Positions 1-7,251 of a DNA stretch of 10,876 nucleotides are shown one piece after another. Each line of letters begins with the position of its first letter. Position 1 is the first letter of the stretch. This DNA comes from JAVBPP01 sp031549535 (GTDB lineage: Bacteria; Bacillota; Clostridia; Oscillospirales; Acutalibacteraceae): assembly GCA_031549535.1 (NCBI GenBank), contig JAVBPP010000050.1:1-10876 (forward strand), written 5' to 3'. The notes beneath the pieces are model-generated. The model worked only from the letters and a program-made list of their open reading frames with translations, was not told the DNA's origin and ran no database searches. A program made the translations under genes and the position numbers.

Positions 1-14
1 ATTACGCCGCTCAT
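1..14 (-). CDS. possible start of a gene leaving the window (partial)
   Basis: Only four codons are visible (Met-Ser-Gly-Val), so no product can be named. Support for a start comes from signals: GAGGAG at 24-19 lies 4 nt before the ATG at 14-12, and a plausible minus-strand promoter lies about 50 bp upstream, beyond the terminator of the dap operon. It would be the next transcription unit in the same direction as the dap genes. The call rests on start signals alone and could be wrong. Confidence 0.3.
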
Positions 15-61
15 GTCGCTCCTCAGCGTTGCACTATCCTGCGTAATGGTAAAGCCCTTTT

Positions 62-90
62 ACTATAGCTGATATCCTTTGATTTTGGAA
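62..90 (-). promoter_or_regulatory. candidate sigma-A promoter for the left-edge gene
   Basis: On the minus strand TTCCAA (90-85), a 17-bp spacer and TATAGT (67-62) are seen. The -10 matches the consensus at 5 of 6 positions and the -35 at about 3 of 6. Transcription would start near 55, about 40 nt before the candidate ATG at 14. It lies between the dap terminator and the next possible gene, which is where a promoter is expected. Confidence 0.33.
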
Positions 91-156
91 GAGCAAAAAC
101 CCATGTTGTCCTTGACACGGGGTACACTTTATTAAATGGGATTGGTATAAATCAAC

Positions 157-193
157 AAAAAAACAGGGACAGGCGAGAAGCCTGCCCCTGTTT
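157..193 (-). terminator. intrinsic terminator of the asd-dapA-dapB-ACT operon
   Basis: A 12-bp stem pairs 163-174 with 180-191 around a 5-nt loop. Read on the minus strand, the one imperfect pair is a G-U wobble, so the RNA hairpin is continuous there, while the plus-strand RNA would carry an A-C mismatch. It is followed on the minus strand by a run of six to seven U. It begins about 10 nt after the stop codon of the ACT gene. T residues on both sides might allow some plus-strand activity. Confidence 0.9.
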
Positions 194-203
194 TTTATTA
201 ATA

Positions 204-665
204 TTACGCAAATGCATCTTGAATCGCTTTGGCGGTGACATCTGCGTCCGCCGGGACAACCAGCAGGGAGATATCTGTCTCCGAGGTCGTAATCATCCGC
301 AAATCTGCCCCCGCTTTCGCAGCGGCGGAGAACACCCGGGAGGCAATGCCGGGAGTGCCGCGCATGCTTTCGCCGTAAACGGAAATTTTGCAGTTGCCGT
401 TGCTCACACTCATGCGCAGGTTTGGGTTTTCGCTGCGCAGATTGGTGACAATGGGCAGGATTTTGCCAAAATCCTCGTCCTGCACCGTGAATGAAAGGCC
501 GGAGTGTGTGCCGCCCAACGGGCATTGGGAAATCATGTCCACATCCACGCCCGCCTGCGCAATACGCGCGAACACGTTGGAAAAAATTTGAATATCCGCA
601 GGGAAATCGTTAAATGAAATTAGGGTGACGTCCATATTGACGCTGATGGATTCAATCAGATTCAT
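204..665 (-). CDS. stand-alone ACT-domain protein (aspartokinase regulatory-domain homologue)
   Basis: The 153-residue protein carries two ACT modules, roughly residues 9-78 and 88-150, laid out like the C-terminal half of aspartokinase LysC. Characteristic stretches are DVTLISF near the start, GESMRGTPGIAS at 98-109 and MITTSETDIS at 124-133, which match the effector-binding part of aspartokinase. The kinase domain is absent. The length is close to the beta subunit that some bacteria make from an internal start inside lysC. Its start is supported by AGGCGG 6 nt upstream, and it follows dapB after a 16-nt gap as last gene of the operon. I infer that it senses lysine or threonine, perhaps by binding an aspartokinase encoded elsewhere. 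An effector-binding protein with another partner is possible. Confidence 0.85.
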   Translation of the reverse strand: MNLIESISVNMDVTLISFNDFPADIQIFSNVFARIAQAGVDVDMISQCPLGGTHSGLSFTVQDEDFGKILPIVTNLRSENPNLRMSVSNGNCKISVYGESMRGTPGIASRVFSAAAKAGADLRMITTSETDISLLVVPADADVTAKAIQDAFA

Positions 666-681
666 CGTTTACCGCCTTTCT

Positions 682-1440
682 TTATTTCACCAAATCCGCC
701 ATTTGATACAGACCCGCCGGCTTATCCAATAAAAACAGTGCAGCGTTCAGCGCGCCGGAGGCAAAGACCTCTTTGCTGCGCGCGGAATGGCTGAGCGTGA
801 GGATTTCATCATGTCCGGCAAACAGAATTTCATGTTCTCCCGTGATGGTTCCGCCGCGCATCGCGTGCAGGCCGATTTCCTGCTTCCCGCGCTTTTCCCG
901 CCTGTCGTGGCGGTCGTAGACATACTGAGCCGGTTCTGTCAGCTCGCTTGAGATGGCGTTGGCCAACATCAGAGCCGTGCCGCTGGGCGCGTCCACCTTT
1001 TGATTGTGGTGCTTTTCGATAATCTCAATATCATAGCTCGCCCCAAGCACCTTTGCGGCCTTGGCAGCAAGCTCGGCAAGCAGGCTCACGCCCAGGGACA
1101 TGTTTGCGCTGAAAAATAAAGGGATACGCGTTGCAGCCCTGTGAATTAAGGCAATCTGCGCCTGGTCATGCCCGGTGGTGGCAATCACCAGCGCCGTGGC
1201 ATGCAAGGCGGCATATTCCAGCAGCCCCGGCAGCGCCGCCGGGGAAGAAAAATCAATGATTACATCCGCTCGCGTGCCGGAAGGCAACTCCCGGGGGGTG
1301 TGAAAAATGGGGAAACTGCAGGCTGGGTCGCATTGTATATCAATGCCCGCTACAATGCGGCAATCCTGCCGCTCCTGCACACAGGCCGTGACAGCTCTTC
1401 CCATCTTTCCCGTACAGCCGCATAGAATAATGTCTGTCAT
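682..1440 (-). CDS. dapB: 4-hydroxy-tetrahydrodipicolinate reductase (DapB)
   Basis: DapB reduces 4-hydroxy-tetrahydrodipicolinate to tetrahydrodipicolinate with NAD(P)H, the second committed step of the diaminopimelate/lysine pathway in the cytoplasm. Counting from the ATG at 1440, the N-terminal Rossmann motif GCTGKMG is at residues 8-14 and the family signature EKHHNQKVDAPSGTA starts near residue 142, with the catalytic histidine pair H144/H145 and K148. A longer reading begins at 1449, but its ATG directly abuts the AAAAGGA ribosome binding site (1456-1450). The ATG at 1440 is 9 nt away and gives a start typical of DapB (MTDIILCGCTGKMG), so it is preferred. The length of 252 residues is slightly short but normal. 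It lies between dapA and the ACT gene in one operon. Confidence 0.96.
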   Translation of the reverse strand: MTDIILCGCTGKMGRAVTACVQERQDCRIVAGIDIQCDPACSFPIFHTPRELPSGTRADVIIDFSSPAALPGLLEYAALHATALVIATTGHDQAQIALIHRAATRIPLFFSANMSLGVSLLAELAAKAAKVLGASYDIEIIEKHHNQKVDAPSGTALMLANAISSELTEPAQYVYDRHDRREKRGKQEIGLHAMRGGTITGEHEILFAGHDEILTLSHSARSKEVFASGALNAALFLLDKPAGLYQMADLVK

Positions 1441-1460
1441 ATTTTCCATTCCTTTTGTGA

Positions 1461-1506
1461 AAGCGGGCGAGGGAAATGATACGAATTCGTCTTCCCGCGC
1501 CCGCTT
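1461..1506 (-). other. strong hairpin in the dapA-dapB gap
   Basis: Arms 1461-1475 and 1492-1506 form a stem of 9 bp, one mismatch and 5 bp, mostly G-C. The loop contains the self-complementary decamer ACGAATTCGT (1481-1490). It fills most of the 77-bp space between the dapA stop and the chosen dapB start. On the minus-strand RNA the stem is not followed by a U run, so it does not look like a full terminator. It could stabilise or process the mRNA, or reduce expression of the distal genes. Confidence 0.7.
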
Positions 1507-1517
1507 ACAATCTTTTC

Positions 1518-2408
1518 TTACACCAGCCCATGCCGCGCAAGTGTTCCGCGCAGCTTTGCTCGCCCGGCTTCGCTCATGGGAACAAGCGGCAGGCGAGCCG
1601 GGCCAACCGGCATACCCATCATCTGCATCGCTTCTTTTACCGGGATTGGGTTGACATCCACAAATAAGTCATTGCACAAATCCAGGTATTCCAGTTGCAG
1701 CGCAAGGCTGCCCTTCACATCGCCTTCCAGATACTTCGCCGCGATATCGTGCGCCACACGCGGGCAGATGTTGGAAAGCACGGAAATCACACCTTTGCCG
1801 CCCATGGCCATAAAAGCTGTAATTTGGTCGTCATTGCCGGTGTAAAGCGTTAAATCGTCCCCGCAGAGGGCTGCGGTTTTTGCGGCGGCGGAAATATCGC
1901 CGTTTGCTTCCTTCACGGCCACGATGCGCGGGTGCTTGGCAAGCTCCCGGTACGTTTCCGGCAAAATGTTAACACCCGTCCTAGAGGGCACATTATATAG
2001 AATAATCGGAATCTCCACGCGGTCGGCAACATAGTTGAAGTGCGCAATCAAGCCGGCCTGGGACGTTTTGTTGTAATAGGGGGTCACCAGCAGCAACGCG
2101 TTTGCCCCCGCCTGCTGCGCCTCTACAGAAAGCTCGGTGCAGTAAGCCGTGTCATTGCTGCCTGTGCCCGCAATAACCGGCACACGCCCCGCCACCGTTT
2201 CCACGGTAAAGCGGATGCAAGCAATGTGCTCCTGGGTGCTTAAGGTGGAGCTTTCCCCCGTGGTGCCGCAGATGACAATGGCGTCTGTGGCGTTTTCCAG
2301 CTGGAATTCAATGAGCCTGCCGAGCTCGGGGTAGTTTACACTGTTATCTTCATGGAACGGTGTTACAATCGCAACGCCCGCGCCGGTAAATACGATTGGC
2401 TTCATCAT
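1518..2408 (-). CDS. dapA: 4-hydroxy-tetrahydrodipicolinate synthase (DapA)
   Basis: DapA condenses pyruvate with aspartate semialdehyde through a Schiff base on a lysine, the branch point into diaminopimelate and lysine synthesis. With the start at 2408 the protein has 296 residues, the usual size of this TIM-barrel family. The catalytic lysine is K166 in VAVKEANGD, the tyrosine of ILYNVPSRTG is Y138, the second tyrosine of TPYYNK is Y112, and the TTGES motif carries T49/T50. These keep the spacing of the E. coli residues K161, Y133, Y107 and T44/T45. AAAGG at 2420-2416 lies 7 nt before ATG 2408 and 10 nt before ATG 2405, so either may be used. A TTG at 2414 is too close. It follows asd after a 24-nt gap. 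Confidence 0.97.
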   Translation of the reverse strand: MMKPIVFTGAGVAIVTPFHEDNSVNYPELGRLIEFQLENATDAIVICGTTGESSTLSTQEHIACIRFTVETVAGRVPVIAGTGSNDTAYCTELSVEAQQAGANALLLVTPYYNKTSQAGLIAHFNYVADRVEIPIILYNVPSRTGVNILPETYRELAKHPRIVAVKEANGDISAAAKTAALCGDDLTLYTGNDDQITAFMAMGGKGVISVLSNICPRVAHDIAAKYLEGDVKGSLALQLEYLDLCNDLFVDVNPIPVKEAMQMMGMPVGPARLPLVPMSEAGRAKLRGTLARHGLV

Positions 2409-2432
2409 AATCAAACCTTTCTTATGGGACTC

Positions 2433-3515
2433 CTATTCGTCCATATACCCCATATGGCATAGCAGCTCCGCCATCAAAACCGCTCCGCCTGCCGCACCGC
2501 GCAAGGTATTGTGAGAAAGGCAGACAAACTTGTAGTCATACTGCGTATCCTCGCGCAGCCTGCCGATTGAGACTGCCATTCCGTCCTCCAAGTCGCGCTG
2601 GAGCTTAGTTTGGGGCATGTTGTCTTCTTCAAAATAATGCAAAAACTGCTTGGGTGCGCTGGGGAGCTGCGCCTGCTGCGGAATGCCGCTGAAGCTGTTC
2701 CACGCGGCCTTGATTTCCTCTATCGATGGCTTTTTGGCAAAGCGCACAAACACGGCGCCCATATGGCCGTCCGTCACGGGGACGCGGATGCACTGCGCTG
2801 TGAAACGCGGCGCATCTGCCAGGGTAATTTCACCGTTTTCTACGCTACCCCAGATTTTCAGCGGCTCTTTTTCGCTCTTCTCTTCTTCTCCGCCGATAAA
2901 GGGAATTACATTGTCAACCATCTCCGGCCAGCTGTCAAAGTTTTTCCCAGCGCCGGAAATTGCCTGATAGGTGCAAACGCAAACATCCGAAACGCCGAAT
3001 GCGTTCAGGGGATAAAGCGCGGGCACATAGCTTTGGAGGGAACAGTTGGATTTCACCGCAATGAAACCGCGCTTCGTCCCCAGGCGTTTTCGCTGCGCCG
3101 GGATGACCCCGGCATGCTCGGCGTTAATCTCCGGAACAATCATGGGCACATCCGGCGTAAAGCGGTGCGCGGAGTTGTTGGATATCACAGGGCACTCCTT
3201 CTTCGCATATGCCTCTTCGAGCGCCTTGATTTCGTCTTTTTTCATATCCACAGCGCAGAAAACAAAGTCCACCTGCGCGGCGATTGCGTCTATATCGGCC
3301 GTGGCGTCCATAACAACCATGCCTGCCATGCTCTGCGGCATGGGGGTGGTCATCATCCAACGTGTGCCTACCGCTTCCTGATATGTTTTTCCGGCCGAGC
3401 GGGGGCTGGCTGCCAAAACGGCAACCTTGAACCAGGGGTGGTTTTCCAGCAAAGCGGCAAAGCGCTGCCCGACCATGCCTGTTGCGCCAATGATTCCCAC
3501 GTTGTATTGTTTCAT
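2433..3515 (-). CDS. asd: aspartate-semialdehyde dehydrogenase, archaeal/fungal type (Asd)
   Basis: Asd reduces aspartyl phosphate to aspartate semialdehyde with NADPH, feeding the DapA product of the next gene. The 360-residue protein has the nucleotide-binding loop GATGMVG at 10-16, the catalytic cysteine C158 in SNCS, the TYQAISGAG segment with Q184, R244, and the catalytic histidine H251 in DGHMG. The SNCSLQ context and overall layout match the archaeal/fungal-type subfamily rather than the classical E. coli enzyme. It is first in the operon, with its promoter about 95 bp upstream and a leader containing an inverted repeat. The ribosome binding site is weak (GAAGGG 11 nt, or AGAAG 5 nt, before the ATG). 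A long open frame on the opposite strand of this gene is a shadow. Confidence 0.96.
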   Translation of the reverse strand: MKQYNVGIIGATGMVGQRFAALLENHPWFKVAVLAASPRSAGKTYQEAVGTRWMMTTPMPQSMAGMVVMDATADIDAIAAQVDFVFCAVDMKKDEIKALEEAYAKKECPVISNNSAHRFTPDVPMIVPEINAEHAGVIPAQRKRLGTKRGFIAVKSNCSLQSYVPALYPLNAFGVSDVCVCTYQAISGAGKNFDSWPEMVDNVIPFIGGEEEKSEKEPLKIWGSVENGEITLADAPRFTAQCIRVPVTDGHMGAVFVRFAKKPSIEEIKAAWNSFSGIPQQAQLPSAPKQFLHYFEEDNMPQTKLQRDLEDGMAVSIGRLREDTQYDYKFVCLSHNTLRGAAGGAVLMAELLCHMGYMDE

Positions 3516-3543
3516 CGTTACTTCTGCCCTTCATGTTAGAATC

Positions 3544-3602
3544 CGCATCTTGTATTTTCACCCGTTTTGCCGTATACTGTTACTTTGAAAATACAAAAAG
3601 CG
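3544..3602. repeat. 11-bp inverted repeat between asd and queA
   Basis: TTGTATTTTCA (3550-3560) and its exact complement TGAAAATACAA (3586-3596) are separated by 25 bp. After a 3x3 internal loop a further GC-rich 3-bp pairing (3544-3546 with 3600-3602) is possible. The left arm covers the -35 of the queA promoter and the right arm covers its predicted start. On the dap side, the whole element forms the first part of the asd leader RNA. It could be a protein-binding site or an RNA element. No known riboswitch class was recognised. Confidence 0.65.
3550..3578 (+). promoter_or_regulatory. candidate sigma-A promoter for queA-tgt
   Basis: TTGTAT (3550-3555), a 17-bp spacer and TATACT (3573-3578) give a predicted start near 3585 and a leader of about 95 nt before queA. 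The -10 matches the consensus at 5 of 6 positions, the -35 at 3 of 6. The promoter lies inside the transcribed leader of the opposing asd operon. Confidence 0.55.
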
Positions 3603-3609
3603 TCTTATA

Positions 3610-3638
3610 AGTATACCATTCTTGTTGCCCCAAGTCAA
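3610..3638 (-). promoter_or_regulatory. sigma-A promoter of the asd-dapA-dapB-ACT operon
   Basis: On the minus strand TTGACT (3638-3633), a 17-bp spacer and TATACT (3615-3610) each match the consensus at 5 of 6 positions. Transcription is predicted to start near 3603, about 88 nt before the asd start codon. The leader is too short for a lysine riboswitch or T-box and shows no recognisable motif of either. The promoter sits within the queA leader. Confidence 0.75.
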
Positions 3639-3680
3639 ACGCTTTTGCCTGTTAAATCTTATGAAAATCTGGTGCCTTCC

Positions 3681-4706
3681 ATGAAGAAAAGTGACTTTTT
3701 TTACGATTTGCCGGAGGAACTGATTGCCCAAGCGCCGCTTTACCCACGTGACAGCTCGCGTATGTTGTGGGCGGAGCGGGAGAGCGGTCAGCTGGCACAT
3801 CTGCGGTTCCGGGACATTCTCTCCCAACTGCAAAGCGGGGACTGCCTGGTGCTCAACGATACCCGCGTGCTGCCCGCGCGGCTTTACGGCCTGCGGGAGG
3901 ATAACGGTGCGGTGGTGGAATTTTTATTGCTCACCGACAGGGGCGAAAACTGTTGGGAGACCATTTGCGGCCCGGGGAAGAAGGCAAGGCAGGGCAGTCG
4001 ATTCTCGTTTGGAAACGGTTTGTTACATGCGCAGGTTCTGCAAGTGCTGCCGGACGGCAACCGCTTGGTGCGTTTTTCGTTTGAGGGTGTGTTCTTCGAA
4101 ATACTGGATACAATCGGCGAGATGCCGCTGCCGCATTATATCACGCAGCGATTGACGGACACAGAGCGTTACCAAACCGTTTACGCGCGGGAGCGGGGCA
4201 GTGCCGCTGCGCCAACGGCGGGGCTGCATTTTACACCGGAGCTGTTGGATGAAATCCGCGCAAGGGGCGTTTCGGTCTGCTATGTCACGTTGCATGTCGG
4301 CCTGGGCACCTTCCGCCCTGTAAAGGCAGATGACATTACAGAACATCATATGCACGCAGAGCACTACTTCTTACCGCCGGAAACCGCCACGATTATCAAT
4401 CAAACCAAGGCAAACGGCGGGCGCGTGATTGCTGTGGGGACAACCTGCTGCCGCACATTGGAAACGGCAGCGCAAAAGGGAATGCCTTTACAGGAAAGTG
4501 ACGGCTGGACGGATATTTTTATTTACCCCGGCTTCCCGTTCCGTTGTATTGACGGGCTTTTAACGAATTTTCACCTCCCCGAGAGCACGCTGATTATGTT
4601 GGTGAGTGCGTTTTTGGGCTATGAGCAGACGATGGAAGCCTACCGCGCAGCGGTGCAGGAGCGGTACAGATTTTTTTCGTTCGGGGACTGTATGTTGATA
4701 TTATAA
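3681..4706 (+). CDS. queA: S-adenosylmethionine:tRNA ribosyltransferase-isomerase (QueA)
   Basis: QueA transfers and isomerises the ribosyl part of S-adenosylmethionine onto preQ1-modified tRNA, making epoxyqueuosine at the wobble position of GUN anticodons. The open frame extends upstream to 3567, but the ATG at 3681 gives 341 residues beginning MKKSDFFYDLPEELIAQ, the family's usual start and size. Family blocks are present in order: LPHYI, AAPTAGLHFT, HVGLGTFRPV, GTTCCRTLE, LTNFHLPESTLIMLVSAF and the C-terminal FSFGDCMLI. The ribosome binding site is poor (GGTG about 6 nt upstream), so the start rests on homology. tgt follows directly and supplies the preQ1-tRNA substrate, so the two genes form a queuosine unit driven from the promoter at 3550-3578. 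Confidence 0.96.
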   Translation: MKKSDFFYDLPEELIAQAPLYPRDSSRMLWAERESGQLAHLRFRDILSQLQSGDCLVLNDTRVLPARLYGLREDNGAVVEFLLLTDRGENCWETICGPGKKARQGSRFSFGNGLLHAQVLQVLPDGNRLVRFSFEGVFFEILDTIGEMPLPHYITQRLTDTERYQTVYARERGSAAAPTAGLHFTPELLDEIRARGVSVCYVTLHVGLGTFRPVKADDITEHHMHAEHYFLPPETATIINQTKANGGRVIAVGTTCCRTLETAAQKGMPLQESDGWTDIFIYPGFPFRCIDGLLTNFHLPESTLIMLVSAFLGYEQTMEAYRAAVQERYRFFSFGDCMLIL

Positions 4707-4727
4707 GCTTTAGGATGGATGCATTTT

Positions 4728-5858
4728 ATGTACGAACTGCTGAAACAAGAGGGTGCGGCGCGGCGCGGGCAATTTACCACCGTGCACGGAACGGTGCAAA
4801 CACCGGGCTTTATGAACGTGGCCACCTGTGGCGCCATCAAGGGTGCGCTCAGCGCCTATGACCTGCAGGCAATCGGCTGCCAGGTGATGCTGTGCAACAC
4901 CTATCACCTGCATGTGCGCCCCGGCGATGCACTGGTGGGTGAGCTGGGCGGGCTGCATCGCTTTACTGGCTGGCAGGGGCCGATTTTAACAGATAGCGGC
5001 GGATTTCAGGTGTTCTCGCTCGCGGGGCTGCGTAAAATCCGGGAGGAGGGCGTGACCTTTTCCTCCCATGTGGATGGCCGCAGGATTTTCATGGGGCCGG
5101 AGGAGAGCATGCAGATTCAATCAAACCTCGGCTCCACCATTGCCATGGCCTTTGATGAATGCATCGAAAACCCGGCGGAATATCACTATGTGCGGGAATC
5201 CTGCCTGCGTACAGTTCGCTGGCTGGAACGCTGCAAGGCTGAGCTGCAGCGCCTAAATTGCGGGGAGGATACCCGCAACCCCAATCAGCTGCTTTTCGGC
5301 ATCAACCAGGGCGGTACTTATGTGGATTTACGCATGGAACACATGAAAACCATTGCGGAAATGGATTTGGACGGCTACGCCATCGGCGGCCTTGCCGTGG
5401 GTGAGCCGAAGGAAGAAATGTACCGCATCATTTCAGAGGTGGAGCCCTATATGCCAAAGCGGAAAATCCGCTATCTGATGGGCGTGGGTACACCGGGAAA
5501 TATCTTGGAGGCCGTTCGGCGCGGCGTGGATTTGTTTGATTGTGTCATGCCCAGCCGCAACGCCCGCCACGGACATCTGTTTACCATGCAGGGCATTATC
5601 AACTTAAACAATAAGAAATATGAGCGGGATGAGCAGCCCATTGATTCAAGCTGCAGCTGCCCCAGCTGCCGTGGCCATTCCCGCGCTTATATCCGCCACC
5701 TCTTTAAAGCGCAGGAGATGCTTGCCATGCGCCTTTGCGTTATGCACAACCTCCATTTTTATAATACGCTGCTGGAAAAAATTCGTGCCGCCTTGGATGG
5801 CGGCAGCTTTGAGGCGTTTTATTCACAGTATGTAACTGTATTAGATCAGAGAATATAG
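4728..5858 (+). CDS. tgt: queuine/preQ1 tRNA-guanine transglycosylase (Tgt)
   Basis: Tgt exchanges the wobble guanine of tRNAs for Asp, Asn, His and Tyr with preQ1, the step before QueA. Two ATGs compete: 4719, only 3 nt after AGGA, and 4728, 9 nt after GGATGG and giving MYELLKQEGAARRGQ, which aligns with the E. coli start. I prefer 4728 (376 residues). The active-site aspartate is in TDSGGFQ (D89), the nucleophile in DLFDCVMPSR is D271, and zinc ligands are C309, C311 and C314 in SCSCPSC plus H340 in CVMHNLHF. Spacing of these residues matches the Zymomonas enzyme. The gene starts shortly after queA and its last 13 bp overlap the end of cca on the other strand. Confidence 0.97.
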   Translation: MYELLKQEGAARRGQFTTVHGTVQTPGFMNVATCGAIKGALSAYDLQAIGCQVMLCNTYHLHVRPGDALVGELGGLHRFTGWQGPILTDSGGFQVFSLAGLRKIREEGVTFSSHVDGRRIFMGPEESMQIQSNLGSTIAMAFDECIENPAEYHYVRESCLRTVRWLERCKAELQRLNCGEDTRNPNQLLFGINQGGTYVDLRMEHMKTIAEMDLDGYAIGGLAVGEPKEEMYRIISEVEPYMPKRKIRYLMGVGTPGNILEAVRRGVDLFDCVMPSRNARHGHLFTMQGIINLNNKKYERDEQPIDSSCSCPSCRGHSRAYIRHLFKAQEMLAMRLCVMHNLHFYNTLLEKIRAALDGGSFEAFYSQYVTVLDQRI

Positions 5859-7186
5859 TGCTGTTTCAGGTGACGCAGCAATGCCTTTCTGTTATTGGAA
5901 AGCTCCCCGCGCATCACGGCATCCAGCAGCGCCTGCAACGCGTTTCCCAGCTCCCGCCCGGCGGGGATGCCAAGGGCAAGCAAGTCGTTCCCGTCCACCG
6001 CGAGGGAGGAAAGGGTGAGGCAGGCGTTGTTTTGCAGTAGCGCTTGCGCTTGCCCACGCACTTGTTCCAAGGCCGGGAGCGCTTTTTTGGCCAAATCGGA
6101 TTTGGCAAGCATATCCGCACGCATGAGCGTGAGCAGGCGGAAAAACAGCTCTGCCCCGCATTCACCCAAGTGGTGCGGGATGCGCTCCGGGTGTTGATAC
6201 AGGCGCAAATCATGCAAACAAATGAGTGCGCTGACCTCGCTGCAAAAACGTTTGGGGTAACGCAGACTCTGCAATAATTCCAGCGCCGCCTGCGCGCTTC
6301 TTTCTGCGTGTCCGGGAAAATGGGCGATACCCGCGGCGTCCGTATGCAAACAGTCCGGCTTGGCAATGTCATGCAGCAGGAGCGCCATGCGCAGCGCGGC
6401 GTCCGGCGGGGCAAATGCAACACTGCTTACGCTGTGGCTGTAAACATCCATGCAGTGGTAGGGCGTTGCCTGCGGAAAGCGCCACAAACGTTCCAACGGC
6501 GGCAGCAACACAAAAACGATGGGCGCAAAACGCAACAGAATGTCCGCCGGCCGCTTGCCGCATAACAGGCCGAGCAGCTCTTTGCCGATGCGTTCCGGCG
6601 CGATATGGCGCAGCAATTCCCGCAGATCAAGGCAGGCCTGTGCGGTTTGTTCCTCTAACGAAAAATCCAGTGCGCTGGCAAAACGCAGAGCGCGCAGAAT
6701 GCGCAGGGCGTCCTCCCGCAGGCGTAGAGTCGGCTCTCCCACGCAGCGGATACGGCGCTTTTCCATGTCGCTTACCCCACCGAAACAGTCTGTGAGGCCG
6801 GCCTCGGGGTGGTAGGCCATGGCGTTAATCGTAAAATCGCGCCGGCTCAAATCCGCGCGCAAATCCTCCGTGAAGGCAACGCTGTCCGGGCGGCGGAAGT
6901 CGCTGTAACTGCCGTCCACGCGGAACGTGGTGATTTCAATGGGCATGCCGTCCAAAACGGCCGTAATCGTGCCGTGGGCAAGGCCGGTGTCGTGAATCGA
7001 GCAGCCGCAACCGCCCAGCGCCTGTTTCATCTGCTCCGGCAGGGCGCTGGTGGTAATATCCCAGTCCTGCGGTTTGCGCCCCATTAGGCTGTCGCGCACG
7101 CAGCCGCCCACCGCGTAGGCGGCAAAGCCTGCGGCGTTCAACGTTTGAATGACGGCGCTCACTTGCTCCGGCAAAGCGATATGCAT
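5846..7186 (-). CDS. cca: CCA tRNA nucleotidyltransferase with HD domain
   Basis: The enzyme adds or repairs the 3' CCA end of tRNAs using CTP and ATP. The ATG at 7186 is chosen because AGGAGG (7200-7195) lies 8 nt upstream; the frame is open further upstream, but without such a site. The 446-residue protein shows the class II polymerase-beta motif GGCVRDSLMGRKPQDWD, with metal-binding D41 and D43, then RRDFTINAMAY at 115-125, the nucleotide-selecting EDALR at 158-162, and an RNA-binding helical part. A C-terminal HD domain (LLHDIAKP, H272/D273) suggests added phosphohydrolase activity or its remnant. A poly(A) polymerase is the alternative in this family, but the EDALR motif fits CCA addition. 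It converges on tgt and overlaps it by 13 bp. Confidence 0.93.
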   Translation of the reverse strand: MHIALPEQVSAVIQTLNAAGFAAYAVGGCVRDSLMGRKPQDWDITTSALPEQMKQALGGCGCSIHDTGLAHGTITAVLDGMPIEITTFRVDGSYSDFRRPDSVAFTEDLRADLSRRDFTINAMAYHPEAGLTDCFGGVSDMEKRRIRCVGEPTLRLREDALRILRALRFASALDFSLEEQTAQACLDLRELLRHIAPERIGKELLGLLCGKRPADILLRFAPIVFVLLPPLERLWRFPQATPYHCMDVYSHSVSSVAFAPPDAALRMALLLHDIAKPDCLHTDAAGIAHFPGHAERSAQAALELLQSLRYPKRFCSEVSALICLHDLRLYQHPERIPHHLGECGAELFFRLLTLMRADMLAKSDLAKKALPALEQVRGQAQALLQNNACLTLSSLAVDGNDLLALGIPAGRELGNALQALLDAVMRGELSNNRKALLRHLKQHYIL

Positions 7187-7222
7187 GGCGCGCTCCTCCT
7201 TGAGATTGGGATCCATATACTG

Positions 7223-7251
7223 AAGATACGAAAAGAGGGATGCTGTATGAA
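7223..7251 (-). promoter_or_regulatory. weak candidate promoter for cca
   Basis: On the minus strand TTCATA (7251-7246), a 17-bp spacer and TATCTT (7228-7223) each match the consensus at 4 of 6 positions. It would give a leader of about 30 nt. The -35 box overlaps the start codon of the divergent ArsC/Spx-family gene, so the two genes would share control DNA. I found no convincing plus-strand promoter in the 60-bp gap. Confidence 0.3.

Noticed and set aside
34..525. A 163-codon minus-strand frame across the dap terminator and the ACT gene
   Set aside because: It runs out of frame through the ACT gene and through its terminator hairpin, and shows no domain.
1461..1506. Hairpin in the dapA-dapB gap as an intrinsic terminator
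   Set aside because: The minus-strand RNA has no U run after the stem, and the downstream genes have no promoter of their own that I can see.
2610..3539. A 309-codon open frame on the plus strand opposite asd
   Set aside because: It lies entirely antisense to a fully conserved asd, its translation has no recognisable domain and is rich in His, Arg and Cys, and asd codon bias explains the open frame.
3567..3680. An N-terminal extension of queA
   Set aside because: The extra 38 codons cross the asd promoter and lack similarity to QueA; the ATG at 3681 restores the normal start and the 341-residue length.
3516..3680. Lysine riboswitch or T-box before asd, or preQ1 riboswitch before queA
   Set aside because: The leaders are only about 90 nt. 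No lysine-box core, T-box bulge or preQ1 aptamer signature is visible; only a simple inverted repeat is present.
7145..7246. An extended start of the ArsC/Spx-family protein
   Set aside because: The 34 extra codons overlap the 5' end of cca, and the ATG at 7247 has a good ribosome binding site and the family's typical beginning.
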